60,649 nucleotides of DNA from Candidatus Kuenenia stuttgartensis. GTDB taxonomy: Bacteria > Planctomycetota > Planctomycetia > Planctomycetales > Planctomycetaceae. Positions 11,101-23,100 of this stretch are shown here, in pieces; the first letter of the stretch is position 1; each line of letters opens with the position of its first letter. The translations under genes were made by a program, and so were the position numbers. Location of the stretch: the NCBI GenBank assembly GCA_945904015.1, contig CAMDPK010000022.1, forward strand, positions 1 through 60,649. The letters are read 5' to 3'. Below the pieces are notes generated by a model. The model was not told the origin of the DNA. It ran no database searches and saw nothing but the letters and a program-made list of their open reading frames with translations.

Positions 11101-14100
11101 GACGACCGTGGCCACATTGTTGTTCCCATTCAGCACGAGCGCACCGTCGTCGATGCTGGTCGTGCTGGACATCGACAGCGTGCCGGGCAACGTCAACGTG
11201 CCACCACCCAGCAGACGGAATCCGCCCGAGCCGGTGACGGACCCCGTGATCAGGCTGTCGTCGTCGTTGGTATTGATCGTCAATAAGCCGGCTCCTGCCG
11301 CGAGGTTTCCGGTGATCGCCACAGTGCCCCGGACTAGATCCCCGTTGACATCCGGCAAGCCGAGAGAAGCCAGCGTGATGCCGTTGAGCGCCGAGAAATT
11401 CGCGGTCGAGTAGAAGTCGGCCCCTGACGTGAGGTGGATGAAGCTGCCCGAAGTCGTGAGCGCGATCGACGGCACCTGCAGGAGTTCGTCTTGCGCCGTG
11501 AGCGTCACGCTGTGCGTTGCGGCCAGCACGCCGACCAGATTGATGTCGTCGTGCGCATCGAGCGTCACATCGAGCGGCGCGAGCGACTTACCCAGGGGCA
11601 ATTCGATCGAGCCTCCCACATACGCTCCGTCGGCATCGAAGAAGCCGGTCGTCACCACGCTGATCGTCGGTGCCGTCCAGTTCGTCAGCACAAGGTCGTC
11701 CGCACCGTGAGCCGTGATGCGGCCGGTGCTCGATACGACCGTAAGATTCCCTGTGTTGATCTGTCCGTGTGCTTGCAACGCAATCGAGTTTGCGACCGTG
11801 CCCACTGTGGCTTCGTTGAGAGCGATCGACGCTCCGGTTGCCTGACCACCACTGAAATCCTTGAGCGTCAGTGGCACGAGCCGCGCCGCGATCGCCGCGT
11901 CCATCAGCGAGACGAACACCGGTTCGAACAGAGAATTCTCTTCGGCCACTGCCAGCGTCGTTTGATCCGCTTCAAACAGCGTTCCGGCTGTCGGGTCAAC
12001 GGTCGTGGAATAGACCGTGACGAACGATCTCGTCGTCGAGTTGTACGCCGAGAATGGAAATCGCCCCGTGACCGGATCAGCCCGTTGAGAGAACTCGTCG
12101 CCGGCAGGACCAACGTGCCGGAAGTAAAGCTGTTGCGTTTCGGGGTCACGGAAGATGTCGAGTCCCGTCTCCTCGTCTTTCATGACGATCGAGCTGGTCG
12201 TCGTGAACGGCACGAGGTCGAGATTCGCAAAGCTCGCGACGACCTCGCCGTCGGAATCCAGCACCAGGCTGGCGTCGTCGATCTCCGGCGCGTCGGCAAA
12301 GTACGTCTCGCCGTTGAGCACCGACTGGAACCGATATTGCCCATCGAAATCGCCGGATGTCATCAAGTTGCCGCGCGCGATCACCGTCAGCGATTCCAGC
12401 GGCTGACCGTTGCGGCCGCGGATCGCACCCTTCACCGACACGTCGCCGTGATCCGAGATCAGCGTGATCCCGTGCTCGGACTCCAGCGTGCCGCTGAAGC
12501 GAATGGAACTGCCTGAGTGAATCAGAATCGGATCGACCGTACTGAGATTCAACGTCGCACCGCTGAACTTCACGTCCTCATCCGACGTGAAGCTGACTGA
12601 GTTCGGTGCGGTGAAACCGCTGCTCACGAACAGTCGGCCCGTCGAATGCAGACTGAGGTTGTGCCCCGCGACGACCGTGTCCGCGACACCGTTGACGGGC
12701 AACAAAGTGAACGTGCCGCCGGATGTCAGCGTGATGTCGGCCGTCACTCCCGGAGCATGAATTTCCAAAACATCGAAGTTGCTGGGCGTGGTCAAAATGA
12801 CCGAGCCATTGTTGTTGGTGATGGACTCGACGCGCAGGCCCAGATCTGGTTCGCCAATGCTATCGAAATCGACCAGATTGATGTCGCTGTTGGTGTTGGT
12901 CATCAACGTGATGGTGTTGATCGCCACTTCGATGCCGCTGACTCCGGTTGCGCTGTGAATCGTCAGCAAGTCCGTGACGAGGTCCACTGCGGCATCGGCC
13001 GAGCTGACTTCACGCACGGCACCGCCACTGGTCAATGTGACATCCCCGTAGGTGCGAATCGCTTGCTGCAAATCGAGCTGTCGATCGGCCTCGGCTTCCG
13101 CCTTCTCTGCTGCGTCTGCGTCACTGCTGAAGATGTCGTTCGTCAGCCAGGTGACCAGCGTCGCTCGCGCGGCCATCCGATCGAGGGTCGCAAAGGTGGT
13201 CTCCGTCAAATCCGGAGCATCGGCGGCCACGAACCCGCTGGCTCGCAGCGCACCGCTCAGGTATGCCAGACGAATCAGCCGCGCGTCCGCTTCGGTTTCC
13301 GCGAAGGCCCCCGCGCTGATCAAGCCGATGTCGATGTTCCCACCGGCCGTCAGCGTGATGTCGTGGTCGTCGGAATTGGTCAGGCTGACCGCCTTGGTGA
13401 CAACAAGTGCTCCCGCCGTGTCGAGCGTCAAGCTGCCATTCGTGACGGCGACGATGAGTTCCATCGGCTGCGTGCCGGTGTTGTGGACGACGACATCTCC
13501 CGCTCCGCGTGTTGTCAGCGTCAGGCCCGTGACGGCCGTGTCGAGCGTGAAGCCGGCGTTCGGCGCGTCGATCGTCAGCATTCCGCCGCTGATCTTGGTG
13601 CTGCTGGATTGGAACAGCTCGCCAGTGGACCGCAGCGTGACGTTCTCGCTGCCAGCGACCGTGCCCACTGTCAGCGTGCCGATCACGGTCACACTGAGGT
13701 TGCCGTCCGCACTGGTCAGCGAGCCGGGCGAGGTGACATCGCCGATGTTGATCAGCGTGACATCGCCAGTCCCGGAGTTCTGCACATCGTATTCACTGAC
13801 GACCGTATTCGCAGTGATGCCCTCTTTTGCACGAGCCTTGAACTGCTTGCCGGTCGCCGCACCGCCGGTCTGAGCGATCTGGCCGCCGGTTGCGGTGAGG
13901 CTGATGAAGCCGGTGCTTGTCGAGCCGGTCAGCGTCGAGTCCGTCAACGTGATGTCGCCGCTGGTTCCACCGGCGGTGAGGATGATCTGGCTGGCGAACG
14001 TCGTCAGTTGCGTGTTGATGTCGCCGGTGATCGAGCCGGTTCCGTCGGTGCCGGCGGTCGCTTGAATCAAGTGCGTGGCCGTGACGTTGCCGGTCAGAGT

Positions 14101-17100
14101 GATGTCGCCGGTGGCGGTGACCGTGACCTTGTCGAGCGTCGTGACTTCACCGGCCACGACGGCGTCGCGACCAGCGGTGATACGGACTTCGTTCAGTGCT
14201 TCAATGACGTCGATGACGTTGTCGGCGTAACCTTGCACCTGGCTGGCCGCACCGAGCGTCGCATCGCGACCAGCGGTGACGATGATCTGCCCATCCGCCA
14301 GCAATCCGGCGATGGCGGGCAATGTCCCCACCGGAGCACCTGCGGGGACCATGCCATTCACGATCGCATCGTTTCCGGCGGTGATGGTCAGAGTCTGATC
14401 GCTGCCGGTCGATTGGACGACTCCATGAATCGCCACGTCGTTCCCCGCCGTGATCGTGATCGCGTTGATCGCGTCGATCGACGGAGCGCCAAACGCTCCC
14501 TGCAACGCGGGCGTCCCGTCTTCCAGCGTCCGTGAGGTGGTCAGCACCGTTTGCGATTCGGTGATATTCCGCGTCTGCCACTGAGTGACCGAATTCTGGC
14601 TGACAACTTTGACGTTCGACTCACCCGTCTCAAACTTCGGCCGCAGGTCATAGATGTCCGTCGGCTTGGAGACGAACTGATACGACAACTGCAACCGCGT
14701 ATCGACGACATCGAGAAGCTTGGACTCCCAGTTGAAAAGATCGTCGCGGAACGTCTCGGAAACATCACCAACGTCTACCCAATCGCCTACTCCATCCACA
14801 TCAATCTCAAGTCTCGCAAAGTCAGGAGGAGTATTATCATTTCTCGTCTCATTAACTCTGTCGCCCCGACTCAGAGAATATCTCGCGTTGTTAAAGAATA
14901 CATCATCGTTGCCCTTAAGACTTTCCGTGAAATCTTCCTCAACAAAATGAAAATGGATGTCATACGTTGCGTTACGGTCACGATCCTGCTGAGTTTGGAA
15001 AGTATTCGAAAAATTACCACTCTCCTCATCGCCGTAGTAGACACTCCAAGTTCCGGATGGGGTGACCGTTAATGTAAAGCGAATCTCAGGGTCACCGATA
15101 CCGTCACCGTTAGAAAACGCAACTCGCGCGCTAATCGTGTCGTCGAACAAGAACTTAAAGAAATCGCCAACCCGCGACATGGGACGGGACGCATACTCCG
15201 ACTGGTTATTGATCAGACGCGTTGTGGCGACGTAGCCAGTTTGCACCTTAATCGAGAGATTGTTGATGTCTCCCGCCTCGAATTTGTCTCCGGCATTCCA
15301 GAGTGGAATTTGGAACTCGTTGACCATATTCCCGCCCGTGCGGCCGTCGTTGATCGAATACCAACGTTTGCCCGAATCGAAGTAGCTCACATCCCAGTGG
15401 ATCGGAGAATCATCCAAGTCCGTTCTGCGATCGTCGCCAGATTCGAAAGGCAGATTCGCCGACTTGTCCTGGGTGTAGAGCACGCGGGCTTGGTCGTAGT
15501 AGTCGCCCACGTCTTCCTGGAACGGCGTGGCCGTTCCCTGCGAGACCACTCGCAGGATGTCCGATTCGGTTCCGGCTGGCAGTTGAACATACTTGTCGCG
15601 CCAGCCGTCGACCGGCAGACGCCTGGTGATCGTGTTGTTGTACTGCTTGTAAGTCAGCGTGGGTCCGTTGACGAACCCGCCGCTGGCGTTGACGAAACTC
15701 GTATCCACCGTCTGTGTCGTGAAGGAGTTCTTCCAGGTTGGGTTCCAGTCAATCTGCGTCGGGATGCCGTTGATCGTGTTGTTCGTTTTCAGGTTGGCAA
15801 AGCTGACGTTGTAGAACTTGCGATAGCCCAAATGGATCAGCACAGACTCGCGTTGGAGGTCGAAGAGTGCTCCAAATTCGGTCGTGCCAGGCGTGAATGT
15901 CGACAACGTCCGGATGTCGCCGCTGAGCGGGTCATAGACTTTGCTCCAATCCACGCTCCCATTCGAGTAGTCGATCCCTTCGATGAAGATCTTTCGGAAC
16001 TGGCTGCCGGGAGCGGCGTTGGGGTTGTAATACCCAAGCTGCGTCAGCGTGACGTCGGCCGTGTTGAACGCGTTGCCGACGCGGACGCTTTCCGTGCCAA
16101 CTTGCTCGGTGGTGGTCGTGGTCACGAACGTCACGAGCGGGACCAGGATGCTGCCGACCGCGACTTGCCGAGTGCCCGTGATGACTTCGATCGTTTTGGG
16201 TGTCGTGACGATGATCGGCCGCCGCACCGGGACGGGGTCACTGCCGACGCTCATCGAGCCAGACACGTTGACGTCGTGACCCGCCAGGATGCGCGATTCA
16301 CCGCCGCTGGTCAGAGTGCCGCCGTTGATCGTGATGTCGCCACCGCTCAGGTCCGCCAGCACGATCGTTCCTAGCAGTTGCTCCGTCGTCCAATTCGCTC
16401 CGACACCGGCATTCACTTCCAGCGAATTCGGCGTGTTGACCTGACCGAAGAACGTCACCGAGCCGACTGCGTTGATGACTACTCGGCCGGTGCTGCTGAT
16501 TCCAATGATCTTGATCTGACCGTCGAGGCTCATCGTTCCGCCGGCCAGGTGGACCAGTTCGTCGCTTTGAATCAGCGCCGGCTGAGTGCCAACCGTGGTC
16601 GCTCCGATCATGAAGTTGCCGGTGGCTCGCAGATCGACCACGCCGCCAATCGCTCGCGTTTGAATCGCCGCATCCGGAGCGATGGCGATGCTCTTGGCAC
16701 GAATGTCGATGCGATCGACCGCGTCGAGCGCGCTGGTCAGCATCACATCGCCATCGGTGATCGTGATGGTCTGCGCGTCGGGGACGAGGACGCCGTTGAT
16801 CTCGTGGACTTCACCCACGACACCGCTGAGGATCACTTGCCCGGTCGCGCCAAGCGTGATGGTGCCGCCAGAATTCGTGGTCAGCGTGCCCCCTTGCAAG
16901 CGGATCAAGTCGCCGTTGCCATCCGTTTCGAAGGCGAACGCGTTGACGATCAGACCAACATCGTTCTCGTCACTGCCGCCGGTCAACTCCAACGCTTCAT
17001 CAGCTTTGACGAAGCCATCCACGAGAAGCATTTTGCCGGACGTCAGCGTGATGAGGCCACCTACGGGGAGGGCTGTCATCGTGCCGTAAATCTGAATGTC

Positions 17101-20100
17101 TTGGTCAGTCGTCAGCGTGATCGTGTGGCCGAGATCGGGGGCCTCGTTGGTCGCGGCGATGGTCCGCAGTGAACTGTTTCCGTTCATCGAGAAGCTGACA
17201 TCGGCCGAGCCGCCGCTGACGTTGATGGTGATGTCCCTCGTCGCGGCCAATGTGCCACCGACGATTTGCGAAACGCCGCCGATGATCCCCATCCCGCCGA
17301 GTGACACCGTTTCCTTCGCGGTGATCGTGATGTCGGTTTCGCTGGGGACGTTGTGCAGATACGAGCCGTCGGTCAGCTTCGCGTAGTTGAGCGCAATCGC
17401 CACAGCGTCCATTTGCGCCGCCGTGAGAGCCAAGTAGTCGGATCCCGCAAAGCCTTTGCTCCAGTCGATGACCGTATTGCTGGCGTAGTCGGTTCCCAGC
17501 TCAAAAGCGGTCTTGAACACTCCGCTGACGATGTGCTGATACGTGCCGTTGGCTCGCTTGGTGTAATTGAGCGAAATCGCCACAGCGTCCTTCTGGGTTG
17601 CCGTCAGATCCGCGAAGAGTGTGTCGGTCGCCGGCTCGGCACCCGGCTCGCTGCCGGTCGGCACGATCGTGACGACCTGCAAGTCCTGGTCGAAGCCTTT
17701 GGTCCAGTCGATGACCTGATTGAGGGCGTAGTCGGTTCCCGACGCAAAAGTCGTCTTGATGACGGGGCCGAACGTGGCCCCGGACGGCGTACCGTCCGCT
17801 CCCGCCAGCAGCGAACCGGCAATCGCCAGGCTGCCGGCGCGCAGGTCGATCACGGAATTCGCGCCGCTGGTGGCGATGACCGAACCGGAACCGATCTCGA
17901 TCAGTCCCGTCGCGTCGAATTCGATGCGATCCACGGCCGTCACAAGCGCGCCGAGTTGCACCGGATCGCCATTGGTATCGATCGAGGCTTTGCCGAAGCG
18001 GATGTTGCCGCCAGTGAAGCGAACTTTCTGTCCCGATTCGGTGATGGCGATCGTCGTGTTGAAGACATCGACGAGGTTGTCCGCGTCGATCAACAAGGAG
18101 CCGGTCAATTGCAGATCGCCGTTGATGATCGCCATGTTGCTGGCGTCAATCGTGATTTCGTAATCGCTGGTGCTGGCGGTTGTCAGTGTGCTGTGAACGA
18201 CCCCTTGGACATCGACGATCGCACCCTTGAGGAAGATCAGCGCGTCGGACTCGATGTAGCCGGAGGTTTTAGGGATTGTCAGCTTGCCATGTTCGGCGTT
18301 GAGTTCCAGCCGAGCAAGCTGATTGCTGCCGGTGCCGACAACGCCGTCGAAGACCACGTCGTTGTAGCCGGTGATGCGAATCTCGCCGCCGCCGCCCGTG
18401 GAATTGAGCTTGCTGGTGCCGTCGATCCGCACACTGACTTGATCCGCGACGAGCATCGCTCCGGCGTTCAACAGGATGTCGTCGTTGGCCGTGAGATGGC
18501 CGCGAATCCGCAGTGTCTGGGCCGCATCGAGAATGATGTCCGAACCGGCTCCGCCCGCGATGATCGCACCTTGGATGTCGCCGTATTGGCCGGCGGTGAA
18601 TTGGATCGAACCGTTGACCGTTTCGAGCACCCCGGTCAGCCCCAGGTCGATATCGATCCCATCCGGCGACGTGCCGCTGTAGAGATTGATGGCCGAGTAC
18701 GCTCGGACTTTGCCGCTGATCGACAGCTTGCCGTTCGGTCCGGCCGGAGCTCCGACGTTGACCGTCGAACCAGCCTGAGCCGCGTCGATGGCGTACAGCC
18801 GCGCGGACGCCAACTCACCGACGGTCGTATCGAAACCAAGAGCCGCCAGCAGCTCGGCAGTGCCAGTGATCGCGGCCAGCAGTTCAAAGGGATTCAGCAG
18901 AATCTCATACGGACTGACCAGCAGCAGCTTTCCATTGCGGAGCTTGACCGACACATCGGGATCAATCTCGCCGACCGTGCTGGGATCATCGGCCAGTTCG
19001 GTGAAGACCGCATCGACTGGATAGGCCGAGTTGCGCGATTCCGTGACCGTAAAGCTGCCCGCCACGAGTGCGGCTTTCAAATCGGCGACGAGGTCCGCGA
19101 TGCCCGTGTTATTGGCCGTCTGAGCGGCGGTGATGGTGACGGTTCCGGCATACTTGAAATCGACTCGATCAACGCTGATGGCGAAGGTCAAATCGTTGAT
19201 CAACTTGCCGTCGTTGGTGGCGATGAAGCCTTGCGCTTCAATCTCGTTGAAGTGTCCCGGCGTTTGAATTTCCACTTCGCCCGGCGCGTTGAGATTGATC
19301 TGGCTGTTGGCTCGCCGCGTGATCAGCCGCGCGCTCCCTTGCAGCAGGATGCCCGGCCCGGTGGTCGTGCTGCCGGTGAATGTTCCCGTGCCGCCGATGA
19401 TGTCGATGCGCTGACCGGCGACAATGTCCTGGCCGATCTCGATGGTTCCACCGGCTCGCAACGTGACCACCGAGTCGCCGTTGAAGTAGACGGGAATTCG
19501 ACCGAGATATCCGCCGTTGACATCGCGCACCGTGTCGATACGCCCGCCCGCGACGAACAGACCGAGCACTCTGGCATTCTGCACCGAGGTCAGCGTGATC
19601 GACCCGTCGGGATCATTCACGGTCAGCTCGCTGGCCGCTTGAACGAGCAAACCTTCGCCCGTGCGGAAGCTGCCGCCGTTGATCGTCATCGCGTGAGCGG
19701 CCCGCATGATCGCGCCGGTCTGCACGAGTTCCCGCGCCTGATTGAGCGTGTGGCCGCCGAGGAATGCTCGACCGGTGGCGTCGATCGTCAGTGTCGTCGG
19801 CTCATTGGAGTAATTGACGGTCTCACCGAGGAAGTGGCCTTGCGCGTCAAACTGTTGCGAAATGTTCGCACCCGCGTTCAGTGTTCCAGTAATTTCGATG
19901 TTGCCCGCGGCGTTGATGACGATGCCGCCGCCGAGGTGGTCGGTCGTTTCGCCCGACGTGGTGATGCCGCCGGCCGTCGTGATGACGAAGCTCAGGAGAT
20001 CGTTGCCATCGGCGGCGGGGAGCGTCTTGCCGGGGAACAGTGCGGTGAGCGTGTCGTCCGCTCCCGGAGTTCCCGAGGTCACGGTCACCGTGCCGGAGGC

Positions 20101-23100
20101 CAGCAGGCCCGTATCGAGGAAGACTTGCTGACCGGCGTTGACGCTGATCGAAGAACTCGGCCCGGTGAACGTGACGCCGGTGGCTCCAATCGTTCCGCCC
20201 GCCACGAACGCTCCGAGCAGGTCCACGTCCTGGGCACCGCGAACGTCGATCGAACTGCCGGCATCGCGAGTCACGATGCGCGAGGTCGTCGCGACGTACA
20301 CGCTGCTGCCGATGAGCGGATCGGCGATGTTGGTTGACGTCCCGTTGGCTTCGATGCCGCCAAAGATGCGGGCGTCGCCTCGCACGTCCACGAAGCTTTC
20401 GAGGTAGACGAGCCGATCCGACTGGATCAGCAGATCGGAGTTCGCTCCGAAGACGTTGATGTTGCCTCGCGAAATGATGTCCGCGTCGGAAACCAGGTTT
20501 AGCTCAGTGTTCGCCGCCAGCGACGTGAGCGTGCCGGTCAGCAGGATGCCGTACTGGCTGTGCTGAATCAGCGGATGCGGATCCGTAATCTCCAACCGAT
20601 CAAGCGCGCCGTTGTCATCGCTGTCGAACACGAACACGACATAGCGATTTCCCGTATTGTCGGTGACCAGCCAGCGATTTTCGGCTTCCAGTGTGGTGAC
20701 GACGACGCTGTCCGTCAGATCCAGGTTGTGATCGGTGAACGTTTCCCGTAACTCGGCGGAAAGTCCCCCTGCGCTCAAGCTGGTCACGTAACCCGCGATG
20801 GTCGTCGCGTCGGGCGACTCGTTGGCCCGGTCTGTGCCGGGGAGCCGGTTGAAGTACTTCGTGTGATCGAAGAACGGAGTGCCGGAGTTGAGCAGCATTT
20901 GATCGCTGGTCGTGACCGTACCGCCGATGAACAGTTCGTGCGGCGAGTTCAAGATCGCGTCCGCTCCGGCTCCTGTCTGCACGGCGACTGGCGTGCCGTT
21001 GACATTATCGAAGCGTGCTCCGGCGATGACCGCTCCGCCTGGATTGATCGCAACAGTCAGACCCGCGTCGAGTGTCAGGACGTTGAAGTCATCGCGGCCG
21101 GCGACGACGCCCCCTTCGAGCACCGTCAACTTTGTATCGGTGAAGAGGTCGGCGCGCGAGCCGGTTCCGTGAACGACGGTCAGACCCGCGGTTTGAATCG
21201 ATTGATTCGTGTGAATGTCGATGACGCTGTTGGGATTCAGCGTTTCGATAAGGCTGCCGACATCGGCCTTGAGGCTGACGAATTCATCCGGGAACGCGAA
21301 GTACGGCCGCGTGCCGTCGCTGCTGAGCACGTCGATGTCGATGCGGTTTTCGCCGATGATCCAGCCGCCGTGTTGCAGTTGTTCTTCAAGCTCGAACAGG
21401 ATGGTCTGCGCGGCCACACCGGAATCGTTGGCTTGCAGTTGAGCATGGAAATTCTTGGCGTTGACCAGCGCCCGGTGGGCGTGGAACTCGATGCGATCGT
21501 CCGGAGCCTGCACGTCCCCGAAGATCGTGATCGTGTCGGCGTAGAATTTCGTCAGGTTCCGCAGCGCGGCCTTCGAGCTGCGCGGCATGAACCCCAGCTT
21601 GATCACCGGATCGTCTTCGACATCGCCGAAGGTCATCTCGTTGCCGATGTTGTTCGCGTTCACGAACGCGTGGCCGATCAAGACCTCCGAGAACTCGTCG
21701 CCGATCGCGGCGAAGTCACGGACGCCGACGTGTGCCGTGCGGTCCCGAGTCAGCGACGAGACATCGACGCCCTGGACGTTCTCGCCCGCCGATCCGAAGC
21801 GGTAGTTGATGTCGTCGTGCGTCGCACGAATGACGAGCACGCCGGGGCCGGCGATCTGATTTTCTCCGCTGCTGAAGTCGAAGTCATCCGCGGTGAGGAA
21901 TGTCGTCTTGCCGGCGGCGCGTGATTCGATCCTGCCCGACTCCAACGTCAGCAAGGCGTCTTGACCGAGCAGCCTGATGTCGATGTTGCCGGTGCCGGAG
22001 GTCACGGCGTAGATGTCGCTGCCGTCGCGGACTTGATTGAGCCAATCGGTCGTGGCGTCGTTGTCCCAGGTGACCGTCGTGACCCACTTGGGTGGCTCGG
22101 CCAGGTTCGGGATAATCAGGCCATAATTCACCAGCGAGCCGTGCGAATCGGTGCTCGTCAGGGTCAAGTCGTCCGCTTCGATGACGACGACGTTGCCGCC
22201 CGCTTCCGCAGATGTCGCGGCGGTCAAGCTGCCGACTTCGGTGAGCAGCGGCGCGGCGACGGTGCCGACGGTGTCGAACGCCTTCACGATCAGATGTGCG
22301 TTCGAGCCCTTGATGAAAATGTCGTTGTCGTTCGTGATCGAGCCGTCCGGCGCGATCAGCCGGATGTAGCCGGAACCGGTGCCGCTCCAGTCGTCGCCCG
22401 CCGACGCGATCAGGTCCGCGTTGAGATGAATGTCCCCGTCGTCGCGGAAGACTCGCAGGTCAATGTAGCCGTTGTCGCCAGCGTTGATCCGCTCGGCGAC
22501 GTTGATGTCCTTGAAGGACTCGACGAGCACATGCCCGGCCTTCAACTCGTTGCTGATGACGAACTGATCGGCGATGACTCGCAGGCCGGTTGTCTTGAGA
22601 TCGACGCCGCTGTCGCCTGCGTCGATCGTGTAGGTCACCTTGCCGCCGAAGTCGATGATGTCGCCCTCGTCATAATCGAAGGCTCCCGCTTTGCCCAGCA
22701 TTGTCAGACGCTCGACACCATCGTTGTAGCTGACGACTTCGCGACCGTTCGTGACCAGGAACGAATCCAACTTGATCGGAGTTCCGGCTCGCATTTGTTC
22801 GAGCACGATGTCGTCGAACTCGCCGTCTTCGTCGGTGATTGAGATCGTCCCGGTGGCCTTCGTCGAACCAGCATTGCCCATCGTGATGCGGTATTGATCG
22901 CTGCCGCCTTCATCGCTGACAGAGATCACTCGTTCGGCGAACTCTTTGACGAACAGCCGATCGTCCGCCTGTCCGAGAGTGACCGCAGTGACCGTCGCTC
23001 GTGAGGCTCGGATGCGGTTCTCTTCGTCCTGGAAGACTTCGATGCCGCGCGAGTTCAGCGTGCCGGTGACAGAGACGGTCATCTCGCTGAAGTCGAAGCC

